Shown: one piece after another, positions 19,181 to 29,371 of the stretch
How positions within the stretch are numbered: position 1 is the first letter of the stretch
How the letters are laid out: the number at the start of each line of letters is the position of its first letter
Assembly (NCBI GenBank): GCA_947650285.1
Contig: CANTFL010000144.1
Span: forward strand, 639,786 to 703,785
Direction of reading: 5' to 3'
DNA length: 64,000 nt
Origin: Hyaloperonospora brassicae
Lineage: Eukaryota > Oomycota > Peronosporomycetes > Peronosporales > Peronosporaceae
Translations under genes and position numbers: made by a program
Notes under the pieces: model-generated
The model's database searches: none
Told to the model about the DNA's origin: nothing
The model's input: only the letters and a program-made list of their open reading frames with translations

Positions 19181-21230
19181 CCATGGTCCTCCTGTATGCT
19201 CCAATCACCACTTAAGTATAAGTGCCAGCCACGAAGCTCAATCCGAGAGCTCAGCCAGGTAGATTTGCTGACTAAGGACTCAGAATGTTGGTTCGTGGTG
19301 AGGACAGCATCGTCAATTTATCGCGAGGTCGTTGTCTCACGAGACGTCGTTTTCTTCATCTTCGTGGATAACGGAACCATGCATCGAGACGCGGAATTCT
19401 CTGGTGGAGTCGTGAAGTATTTTATCTAGTTCAAGTCGGCACAGCCCACATGTATCGAGACGAGACGTCTGTTGCGCGACTGCACGACATCCGTTTTACT
19501 TCTGCGAGAAGCGGGTGGAGAAGTACAACAACGGGTGGGATACGTCACAAGGTTTGAGAGAACGGACGACGAAGTAGTAGCGTCTTGGCGCTCTGGGCGC
19601 GTGACACGACCAGCTGATAGACGAATAGAGTTTGATGATTGCCATGTCAATCAAGCGGTTTAAATTAAACAAAGTGAGAAGTAGGATCATTTGGACAGTA
19701 TAAAACCGCTCAATAGCACCAAATACGCTGAGGGGCAAACAGCGATGAACATCGAGATCAAGATCCTGATATGCAAATGATGCATTCAGCGAAGTCATAC
19801 TCCCAGCTGGACGCAAGGCTGAGAGGTCCAAGTGGGTATTTAAAGCGCAAGACGCACCCTGATGTGAGCTTGGAAAAATATAAGGCTTGATCGTGGCAAA
19901 AGAGTTCGTTTAGAGATCTGGTGAAGACTTCTGCACAACGTTTAGTCCTACTGTACGACATACTAAATTGCGTCTTGTAATTTCTATATCGATGAAAAAG
20001 GATTGGCACATAGTTCAGATCGATATTAAGAGAGCATTCGTGAACAGCGACTTACACGAAGAAGTATAACTCGGTCCGGACGGGTACAGATGCATTAAGA
20101 ATAGGACATTCCGGCTTCATAAAGCGCTCTACAGTTTGTAACAGTTTTCTCGTTTATGGTACGAGTGTCTTCGCAGCTCCATGGTGCTTTTTTTGGGATG
20201 TGAAGGGAGAATATCGATCTCTATACATTTGTACAGAAGCGCCATGACCAAATTACGGTCGCACTTATCTACGCGGACAATTTTCCGTCGTTCCATCGCA
20301 AATTGTGGGGTTCGATGAATTCGAGCACAATATGAACAATCGATTTTGACGGTCAAATGTAAAGACGTAGATTACTTGGTTGGTGTTAGAATTAAGTGGA
20401 CAATTAACAATCAACAAGTGCAGATCATGAGAGAAAGTACGCAAACGATCTACGTCGCCGCTTTGGCAATGGAGGCACAGGATGATTTAAAACGCCAATG
20501 GATGAGAAGATGACCAACGCTATCTTAAAAGACGACGTCATAGTAGAAAACGTTTTACCATGATCCGTCATCAAAGCTCTCCATTTTGTAGCGAGCCTGA
20601 CACGAACGGATATGATCAAAACGTGTTGTATATCCGCGCAAGGGATGGTTCAGCCGACGTGCACGCTACAGACGGGATCGACAGATTGTTAAAATTGGAA
20701 TACATGTCATAGACCTGTTGGACTATGAAGGAACTGAGACGCGGAGATATCAGGTCGTTGGATAAGAACACAATGGTGTTACAGTTAGCACGGGAAAGTC
20801 GTTATGTGGGAACGGAGAACACCGTTTGGGAATGAAAGAACGCCAGTCGGTAACAACTCACATATATGTAGTCTCTATTTGCTTCACGTGCACAAGTGTA
20901 TAAGTTCGGATTTACATTCCCACACAGAGTGCAAGGATACCTGGAAGATCATTTGTTCCTCGCCCTTACTCATCGATCACGTGATGATTTTGGTTTCGTT
21001 GTAGGTTGCAATGCTGCGTTCAATGTAGAGCGAAGTCGGCGATCCAATACAGGATTCGCAATCTCCCACAAAGAAAATATGGTGAAATGGGGATATTTAT
21101 ATCAGCCATTCGTGACGCTCTCCTCAACGAAGTTGGAGTACGTCGCGTAACTTTCGGCGTTAACGAGTGTATCGGGATTAATGGGATAATGAGAGAGATC
21201 GGAGTGCGAACTAGCGGGATCATCGTACTG
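19180..21230 (+). pseudogene. Ty1/Copia Pol relic
   Basis: Decayed Pol pieces in Copia order. The post-integrase motif REVVVSRDVVFF is near 19325-19360. Reverse transcriptase pieces follow from 19985: IVQIDIKRAFVNSDLHEEV, then GPDGYRCIKNR and LHKALYSL with TAA replacing the next codons. A VGVRIKW...INNQQVQIM block is near 20380-20430. RNase H lies at about 20995-21150: VGCNAAFNVERSRRSNTGFA, then LSSTKLEYVA. Stops and shifts separate all blocks. No LTRs were found. Non-functional and much older than the Gypsy copy. Confidence 0.75.
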
Positions 21231-22307
21231 TGGTATGGTGATCACGAGATTTTACGGTTGAGTTGGGCTCGGGAGCCCACAGATCGCCAGCGTCAGTCAA
21301 GTCCAAAAAGGACTCTGATTGGAGGATACGAGATGGGACGGGTGACTCACGATCGTGTACTCAAACGTAACAGATCGCGGGACCGTTGGTGACAAGGGTG
21401 GGACATGTGGTGACTCTGAGATTTCTACGTAATCTGAAGACGAATCTCACCAGAGATCGCGGGATCAATTGGGGATAACGAGATCACTCAAGGTTCACGA
21501 GATCGGCCAGAGATCGCGACCCCGACCAGAGATCGCCACTCTGGATTCAGCTGCGTACAATGCGGGTGTGGGCCACGCCAAGTTTCTAGAGAGAGAGCAC
21601 TTGGTGTAACCAACATAGGTACAAAGGGAAGGTCTCCTGAAGATCGAGATGCGTGATCCCGAAAGTTCGTGATACAGATAGGCCTATCATTGTGTTAGTT
21701 TACAGGCTTGACTGATCAGCATTAATCAGCGTTCAATTTGTTCCTAAGTACATGTGTTGACTTCTATTCGGGGCTGGATCATTGGACACCCGACGTCAAG
21801 AGAAGTTACATACATGAATGAAGTGATATACCTGGATTGTTTGGCCAGGGATCAAGGAATCTCAAACAACAACTCCAACTGCTGACGCAGAAAACAAGTT
21901 AAGAAAAACGGTGCAAGATCGCGAGACAGCTCGAGTGGTCAGAAGGCTCGCGAATCCAGTATCTAAATTGGACAAGGCGATCTCGTAGGGATCAGGGTGA
22001 CTCATATCGAGCACCTTACAAGTACACCGAAGTCGTGAGAACGTATCAACGCGACAACCCAATCTCAAACACGGTCAAGTTCGGAATCGACTCAAGATCA
22101 CCTGGAAAAGTGCAACCCGCCCTACCGACGGGTACACAAGGTGAGCAAAAGTTACAGCACGGAATCGGAGTGCCCCCTCCATAAGTAGCTCGTCCGGGCG
22201 CCAGTGGAGAGCTGGGATCGACTCCTCAAACAAGCGATCGCCACTCCACCACAGTACAAAAAGATAATCAAGACGAGATGCGCCTCGCCATAAACGGGGC
22301 AGTGAAC

Positions 22308-22338
<31 letters not shown>

Positions 22339-24530
22339 CAAGTATCACATTATCCGAGAGCTTGTACGTGGCGGCTCGATAGTCATCGAGTATTGTCCCA
22401 CAAGTATCATGGTTGCAAAAACATTGAAGAAGCCGTTAGGTAGTGTTAAGCTGGATCGCTTCCGCCAGATACTCGGGATCCAGCGATGGGAGTGTTAGAG
22501 CTTATGTGCGCACTGTGCGTTATTTACACAACTAGAGATGAAGCCATGTCGCTACACCGGGATTTGTCCCTGTGTAGACACGATACTCGTAGGTACGTGT
22601 ACATCGCTGGGTCTAGAGAGTGCGATACCACGGATTTCGTCATATCGTGATGTAGTGCGACGTCAACACGGTAGTAAAGTACACTTCTCGTTTTGTTAGA
22701 GTCGCTCTTAGTTAACATTGTTACCCGCCAACTTCTTTCTCTCAACAATCTAATCGTTTCACCGCAGAAGCTATCTGCCGGGCAAATCCCGATGAAACTT
22801 CCACATATTTTGTTGTTCCATGGCACGACGATTGGCGCACAAGCTCTCAGTAAGTGTCGACGCGAAATATGTTGCTTATAATACGATAATTGGGCCTTAG
22901 CTTCCATGGTGTGCCGGTGTAACAACGCACCCGAACTAACGAGATACAGACTGTGGCTGTTGACCCATAGTCCTGCGATTGTGCATATTCTGCTTTAGCG
23001 AATCAATCATGAACGATACGGTTGGCGCCAGAAGAGGAGTCAATATAAATTCAAGAGAAGGTAGCCTAAGGCAAATGATTAAATTCGAAGATTTCAATAA
23101 AGTTTTATTCCGTTCAATTACAATTCTCCATTTTTAAATTCTGCATGTATTTATGTAAAACATCAACAAAAGCTATACTCATACCCAGACACTATTGTGC
23201 ATTCCAAATGTTCTATGAAAGTGATAATGTCATAATATAGTTCTAAGATTCATCGAGTAGGTGATGTTCTCGTCACATCAAATGTGAGGATTTGGCTGAA
23301 TATTACAAAGAGGTTACATTGTAAAAAAATCACAAAAAACGCTTTTATCTATATAAACACAACATATCTTTCTGTACGATTACATCTTGCATATTAAACA
23401 ATATTGCGTTGTACCGAACAACTTTGATCGAACTGTTGTCTGAACCTTAAACGACCTGAGTCACATTAGTGTAACGGATACTTTAATCAGTAATTTGAGC
23501 CAAATAAATAATTTCATGTATGTTGACCCATATTTTTGTATCGTCTCACATATAAATGATATCGACAACTTAAAGCGTAATTGAGATACTTATTTAGTGT
23601 CTATGTATCTGGTCGACTTGTTGACCTTGTTGTCGATATACGTGCGCTCCAATCACATGTTCTGTTTTTATTTACTCAAAAAATAAATACACAAATGGTC
23701 ATAATTATGCAAATTGTACAGATGGAACCAACAATGAATACAAATTAACCTGCGGACGTAGCACAATTGTTTTTAAAACACTAATATAAAGAACTGAAAT
23801 AAGCTTACACAAAAACTATTTGTAGATATGAGGAGGTCATACCTTTTTGAGTTATAGGTATCATATATTGTCCATGATTTTGGAGTCGGTTGACGTGATT
23901 ATAATTATGAGTAATATATATATATGCCTATTTTCTTGGCCGTCGTAAAAATTTGCCCATAGATATGTATAAGCTTTTGCTCTATTTTGTTTTGAGTTGA
24001 AAACTGCTAAGTATCGACAATAAGCAGCATGTCGTCGCCGTGTCAAAACGAAGAAGACAGTGCCGACTGTTCTGTGCAGCAGATCGACTGCCAGTTGCAA
24101 ATGTGGCGTACTGGGCGAGGGAGGCAGAGCGGATGAGGCCACAATGTGAACGTATCAGCAGGATTCATCGTCTAGATCCGGCAAAAGTGGGACAAAAGCA
24201 CCGGATCAATCGATGAGTCCGACTGCTCGCATCCAGCTGCGAGACTGTCGAGCTACAGTCGAACGGACTCGTGATGCCCGACCAAACAATGAGCAGAATA
24301 GACGATGCAAAGGCGGTATCCTCTTGCACGTCGAGATAGGCCACAGCTGCTGCTGTTCAGCTGCTTGTTTATGCACGTGGGCCGAGCGCAATATAGCGAC
24401 ATACACGGACGTAGCCATCAGCGACCTTAAGCCTCGTACGCACCATACGATCATGCAGTTAAGGTATCCAAGTAAACCAATGATAGATGGGCGATGGCTC
24501 TGTGGCTGCAGTCGAGATGCTGTGGCGAGT
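21231..24530. other. Gene-free stretch with decayed repeats
   Basis: From 21.2 to 22.1 kb the motif GATCGCGGGA/AGATCGC recurs irregularly. From 22.4 to 24.1 kb the DNA is very AT-rich with no domain recognised. Minus-strand ORFs at 22.5-22.9 kb and 24.2-24.8 kb show no family features. Confidence 0.45.
22307..22339. repeat. (AT)n microsatellite
   Basis: Two AT runs separated by one GTAT interruption. Confidence 0.95.
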
Positions 24531-24539
24531 ACATGTGCA

Positions 24540-24818
24540 ATGAACAAGTCGAGGCCACTAGACACGTCGTCACGGGCAAGTTTCTCTGTGCCGTACACTT
24601 TCGCCATACCCAGAGCGAGTACCTCAGGGGCCCCAGCGGGAGTGGACAGACGTGGCGATATCTTGTTTGCACTTCTTCTGAGTATCTTTTGCGTGGGAAT
24701 CGCTGCGGGCATTCTCCACGCAGACGCCGTCATCGAAAAGCAGATGAAACAGGCGCTCGTTCTACGCGACAACTCGCTCGAGAGATCATCTCATGATCGA
24801 CGACGTCGTAGCCCCTGA
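24540..24818 (+). CDS. Small hypothetical protein with one membrane segment
   Basis: Not recognised. From the ATG at 24540 the frame gives 92 residues. A Ser/Thr/Pro-rich N-terminus leads to one strongly hydrophobic helix (about 50-70; ILFALLLSIFCVGIAAGIL), then a charged tail. The frame is open further upstream to 24213, so a longer product or an upstream exon is possible. It lies in the GC-richer flank of the gene island, about 250 bp before the GTPase gene and on the same strand. The opposite strand is also open here, so coding is unproven. Confidence 0.3.
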   Translation: MNKSRPLDTSSRASFSVPYTFAIPRASTSGAPAGVDRRGDILFALLLSIFCVGIAAGILHADAVIEKQMKQALVLRDNSLERSSHDRRRRSP

Positions 24819-25070
24819 GCGCAAATAGCCGCCAGGAGCTCAGCTCAGCTTTCCAGCGCAAAATCGCGTTCCGAAAAAACATGGGAACAAAAACTCGACG
24901 TCTGTCTGGACGCAAACGATGACGGGCGTAAAAGCGCCGGGAGATGGGCGCCCGCCCGCCCGCCCGCCTGTTCCCACACACAGTGAGAACAACCGACGCC
25001 CAGGCGCTACTGCTTTTATCCGTTACGTTGCGCGCTGTTTTTTTCGTTCGTGCAGTTGAAATTCGGTAAA

Positions 25071-25977
25071 ATGGCTGAAACGCGGGCAGACGCTCCGAGT
25101 AGTACTGCGAGTGCTCCAGCCGCTACGACGGAGACCCGTGTCGAGCGCGCGTCCCGAGGCGTCGGTCCCGCCGGCGGATCTTCTGCGGGTGGCAGTGGCT
25201 CCAGTCGCAACAATGTGGTCGTGAAAGTCGGGATGGTGGGGGACGCGCAGGTGGGCAAGACGAGTCTCATGGTCAAGTACGTGGAGGGCAAGTTTGACGA
25301 GGACTATATCCACACACTGGGCGTAAACTTCATGGAGAAAACCATTGCGCTCCGCAATACGGAAATCACGTTCAGTATCTGGGACTTGGGCGGCCATCGC
25401 GAGTTTATCAGCATGCTACCGCTCGTGTGCAACGACGCAGTCGCCATTTTGTTCATGTTTGATCTCTCCCGGAAGGCGACGCTCACCAGCATTAAGGAAT
25501 GGTACCGCCAAGTGCGCTCGATCAATAAGGTGCCCTATTTGTTTTTGTGTGGACCCATTCGTTGGTGGACCAAGCAATTCACGGGTTTCCGGCTTTCTTG
25601 TCCCACGTGCTGTATGGTCATATCGCTAGAATGCGTTCCCGTTCCTGGTCGGGATGAAGTACGACCACTTTGCCAACTTTGCCGTGGAAGAACAGGAAGA
25701 CATTACAAAACAGGTACGTACGTACGTGGCGAAAGGGCCGATAGTTGTCGATCATGCTGCGTTTCGCTCGATCATGCTGATCTGCTGTTTTTTTGTGGAT
25801 GCGACACCTCAGGCTCGCAAGTTTGCCAAGGCGATGAAAGCGCCCCTTATCTTCACGTCTGCCTCGCACTCGATCAATGTGCAGAAAGTGTTCAAGGTAG
25901 TGCTTAGCAAGGTGTTTGACCTCAAGTGCACGGTGCCTATCATCGATCGCGTGGGAGATCCGATCTTGCAGTACTAG
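25071..25977 (+). CDS. Spg1/Tem1-type small GTPase
   Basis: Ras-superfamily GTPase of the Spg1/Tem1 group, which in yeasts triggers the septation/mitotic-exit cascade at the spindle pole. Exons 25071-25529, 25630-25713, 25813-25977; introns of 100 and 99 bp, both GT-AG and phase 0; 235 residues. After a 46-residue low-complexity N-terminus come the P-loop GDAQVGKTS (57-65), HTLGVNFMEK (switch I), WDLGGHREF (G3), VGMKYD (G4, across intron 1) and TSAS (G5). There is no C-terminal CAAX or CC box, as in Spg1. The second intron is a multiple of three with no in-frame stop. The ATG at 25071 is the first in frame. Its 3' end faces ARG5,6, 313 bp away. Confidence 0.92.
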
Positions 25978-26290
25978 TTGTGTCCCCGTTGTCACCTCGA
26001 CTTATAGATATCATGCGCTCCTCGCTCAGTGGACCGTATTTCGTGTGTAAATGACAATGCTTTGCTTGCGTTATTTGCTTCATCCAAGGCATCATCGACC
26101 TATTTCCAGCACGTTTGTAATCGTCTTATCCATCACTAGCAGCAACGTCACGTCACACTACCCATATTGTCTTTGCTTGTGCGTGTCCATGATCGAGCTC
26201 CATGCGGTTGGCGATCGGCACGTGTACACACTGCTGCTCCTCCTTGCAACACGAAGCCAAATGATCAACAGCGCAACGAGACGAAAGACC

Positions 26291-28459
26291 TTACTCCAGG
26301 TCAATGCCCGCGTACTCGTTAATTCCAAGCGCGACGTTGATGTTCTGCACTGCCTGTGTTGCGGCCCCCTTCAGAAGATTATCAATGGTGGCTACTACCA
26401 CAAGTCGACCCGTGTCTTGGTCCAACTGGAAGCCACCCACAGTCGCATGCGCATGGTACGCGTTATCCTTGACAAACGGAACGTCCGGCGTCACTTTCAC
26501 CAACGTCTCGTTCGCGAAGAACTCATGGTAGAGCTCCTCTACCTGTTTTGCTGACGTGATGATCCCATCGTCGGCAAGCTGTGCCGACAGCGTGAGGTGG
26601 ATGCCTTGGAAGTACGGTGCCACATGAGGCATGAATCGAACTGACGTGCCGAGCTGGTGGCTAACTTCGTGTTCGTGGATGTGCTGCACAGACTTGTACG
26701 CGATGATGTTGTCATTGAGCACATCCAGGTCATTGGCCTTGGAGGGGTTCGTGCCAGCCCCACTGTAGCCCGAGACCCCAAACGCGTGCGGTGGAACGCT
26801 CTTGTCAATCAGATTTCCGCTCACTTCCGGCTTGCCTCCAAGAAGCGGTATCAGACCAAGCTGCACACCAGTCGCATAGCAGCCGGGGTTAGCGATATGG
26901 GTGGCTCCCTGCAATCGCGTGCGCCCACCCGGAGCCTCTGGCAAGCCGTAGGTCCAGTCCGAGTTGAAACGCTGGTCAGCACTCAAATCGATGATGACCT
27001 TATTCTTCCGCTGCAGCGCGTCCAAAGCTGTGGCGTAGTCCTCGCAGTAGCCGTTGGGCAATGCTAGCACCCACACGTCGACACTCTCTCCGAATGGCGA
27101 AGCTGCAATATCGTCCAGTCCAAGCTCGCAGAACTCCAGGTTGGGATCGATGTTAAGCTTCACATCTTCAATTGACTTGGCTGCCAGCTTCGTATGCGGG
27201 TTCAGAGGCGGGGCAGCAGCAACCTTCACCACCTTCGCGCCAGCCAGAGCGCGGGAGCTGGCACACACCAGCTCTAGCTCTGGGTGGCGGCCAATCACGC
27301 GAATAAGCTCGCCACCCACGTATCCACGCGCGCCGAGAAGACCAACGCGATACTTTCCGTTCGGACCACGTGGAATCGCCAGCGCCTTAGCACCAGTCTT
27401 TGCACGAGCAGCAGCAACAGGCTGCTCACCCTTAACGCACGTCGTCCCCGCACTCTTCTTGCTTACAATCTCACGCATGAGCTGCGACGCCGACGTGAGG
27501 ACTACAGACGAGGTCGGTGGCAGTCCTTGCAGCAGCGCGTTGATCTCGTTTAGCTTCAGCAGCGTGCCTTGGCGACCCGTGTAGTCCCGAGCCGCCATGC
27601 GCTCATAGTCCTTGGCCATGTCGATTCTCTTGAGCTTCACGCCGTCCGGTTCGACCCAGCCTCCCTTGGCATTCACAAAGATGGTCTTCAGTGGCTGCAT
27701 CGCCAACGCCAGCTGTCGAGCCGCCACGTCCGCGTTGATGTTCAGCGTCTGGCCGTCCACAGTCTCGCCCAGACACGAGAGCACTGGGATGCAGCCATCG
27801 TCGATCGCCTCTTGCACCGCGTCGGCGCAAATCTTGTGCACTTCGCCGACAAAGCCGTACACGTCCTTGTCCTTGAACTCGGCTTGCAGCACACCACTTG
27901 TAATGCCTCTGGCCCGCACGCCCGCATCGTTCAGCGCCGTGACGAGCGTCTCGTTCGTCGCGGAGAAGATCGTCTGCGCGACGTCGAGCGTCTCGCGGTC
28001 CGTCACGCGGTTGCCCCCGACGTACTGCGGCTCGACGCCCTGTCGCGCGAGCTCGTCGTTCATCTGCGGTCCCGCTCCATGCACCACAATCGGGAACAGT
28101 CCCGTCTCGCGCATGAACCGCAGCGACTCGATGAGCGTCGCGAGCTCGTGAATGATCACGTCGCCGCCGATTTTGATCACTGTCGTGGGCCGCGCGCCTG
28201 GCGTGCAGTAGAGCCGCTCGAGCTCTTGGACCGTATCGTCGGGTGCAAGCACTTGCGCCAGTTTCAGCGCGTAGTCGGTCAGGGCGCGGGACGAGAGCGC
28301 GCGGATTTGCGACGGCGTCGGGACAGCGGGAGCTGTAAACGCCGTCGCGTGGCTTGGGCGACTGCGAAGGGACGCGCGTAACGAGCCGATGCACGTGTGG
28401 GAGCGGCGCGTCAGGGCGCGCGTGAGTGCCGGTAGCTGCGGGAGCACGGGGCGCCACAT
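26291..28459 (-). CDS. ARG5,6: Bifunctional acetylglutamate kinase / N-acetyl-gamma-glutamyl-phosphate reductase, mitochondrial
   Basis: 722 residues, no intron; catalyses steps 2 and 3 of ornithine/arginine synthesis. Residues 1-45 are Arg/Ser/Leu-rich and lack acids, as in a mitochondrial presequence. Kinase domain about 93-335: VIKIGGDVI, VVHGAGPQMN, VGGNRVTD, LNINADVAARQLA. Reductase domain about 369-722: VGLLGARGYVGGEL (NAD(P)-binding), IDLSADQRF, and active-site Cys527 in ANPGCYATG, with the HEHEVSHQLG region following. Kinase then reductase is the fungal ARG5,6 order, but the linker is only about 35 residues, so the DUF619/acetyltransferase-like domain found between them in fungi is absent. 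Divergent from carbamoyl-phosphate synthase. Confidence 0.96.
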   Translation of the reverse strand: MWRPVLPQLPALTRALTRRSHTCIGSLRASLRSRPSHATAFTAPAVPTPSQIRALSSRALTDYALKLAQVLAPDDTVQELERLYCTPGARPTTVIKIGGDVIIHELATLIESLRFMRETGLFPIVVHGAGPQMNDELARQGVEPQYVGGNRVTDRETLDVAQTIFSATNETLVTALNDAGVRARGITSGVLQAEFKDKDVYGFVGEVHKICADAVQEAIDDGCIPVLSCLGETVDGQTLNINADVAARQLALAMQPLKTIFVNAKGGWVEPDGVKLKRIDMAKDYERMAARDYTGRQGTLLKLNEINALLQGLPPTSSVVLTSASQLMREIVSKKSAGTTCVKGEQPVAAARAKTGAKALAIPRGPNGKYRVGLLGARGYVGGELIRVIGRHPELELVCASSRALAGAKVVKVAAAPPLNPHTKLAAKSIEDVKLNIDPNLEFCELGLDDIAASPFGESVDVWVLALPNGYCEDYATALDALQRKNKVIIDLSADQRFNSDWTYGLPEAPGGRTRLQGATHIANPGCYATGVQLGLIPLLGGKPEVSGNLIDKSVPPHAFGVSGYSGAGTNPSKANDLDVLNDNIIAYKSVQHIHEHEVSHQLGTSVRFMPHVAPYFQGIHLTLSAQLADDGIITSAKQVEELYHEFFANETLVKVTPDVPFVKDNAYHAHATVGGFQLDQDTGRLVVVATIDNLLKGAATQAVQNINVALGINEYAGIDLE

Positions 28460-29371
28460 GACGGAGCGAGTGGGGTGGGGTGGGCGCTTTCAAGATCGCA
28501 ATAGTGGTGCGCGCGGGGTGGGTTTCGTAAAAGCGCTTTTTCGAGGGTTTCAGCGCGATCCAACGGGGTTTCGTCGTCTTCGGTGTGGGGTTTGGCTGGT
28601 CGCTCGTAGCTGGCTGCGAGCAGGTGCCGACGAGTGGATACTGGCGTCTGATTTGCAAAGAGACAGCCGATAGGTGCGAGGACACTGGCGACAAAGTCCC
28701 GCCTGCGTACTTACTTTGGCCGCTGCGCCCCGTCTCCCGCGTGCAGAAAGAAGTGGCCGAGACGTCGGGTGGGCTCTGTTCTCCAGCCGCGTTTTTCCAA
28801 GCGGATGCGCGCAAAGGGCGGCGATTGCTGTCTGCTTGACACTCGATCGGCGTCCGACGCGTCGGTCGTGACGCCAGCAACGCACGGCCAGATCGAGTGA
28901 CGACTGCACGGACAGTTTGCGACTGCGACAACGGCAAGAACTGACGGCGTTTAGTGCCACTCCGTGTTGTTTATTCTGTCTCGCGGGCACGTGCTTTGCA
29001 CAATACGCGACGTGTCGCCTCCAACCTGCGGACGGCATCTAGCGACGGTAGAGGCGCTACTTCAACTTCGACGCGGGCGACAACACAGACCCACGGGCTC
29101 CCGACGACTCGAGACAGTCGCAACGCCAACGTGACCGAGTGGCTCTGCTGCCGCCGCCGCCGCCTGCTCTTTTGTTGCGCGTATTGAGTGCAATTTATCC
29201 CCTGTCAGGTCTGCTGCGCGCGGTCCACACCCGCAGCTTGCCCCTTTTATGCATCCACGCGATCTTCGCCTCGGTCGGTCCTCCTCTTTTCGCCCGTGCG
29301 CTCATTTCCCAACTAGAAGCGCCGCCCGCACTCCGCACGGGCGCTGAGCAGTTGCCTCTCGTTGCCGCACA
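28460..29371. promoter_or_regulatory. Shared divergent promoter region of ARG5,6 and carbamoyl-phosphate synthase
   Basis: 912 bp, GC-rich, between two divergent ATGs of the same pathway. A strong initiator match lies on the plus strand at 29300; none was found for the minus-strand gene. ORFs across it are judged spurious. Confidence 0.7.
29300..29315 (+). promoter_or_regulatory. Oomycete initiator (Inr) of the carbamoyl-phosphate synthase gene
   Basis: GCTCATTTCCCAACTA matches the oomycete core-promoter consensus GCTCATTYYNCAWTTT at 14 of 16 positions, 72 bp before the ATG, a usual 5' UTR length. Confidence 0.7.

Noticed and set aside
22524..22925. 133-codon minus-strand ORF in AT-rich DNA
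   Set aside because: No motif, domain or supporting context; the other strand is equally open in pieces.
24206..24772. 188-codon minus-strand ORF opposite the small membrane ORF
   Set aside because: No recognisable features; kept only as a reason to doubt the plus-strand call.
27603..28937. 444-codon minus-strand ORF overlapping ARG5,6 in another frame
   Set aside because: Shadow of the kinase domain in a GC-rich region; no conserved motifs.
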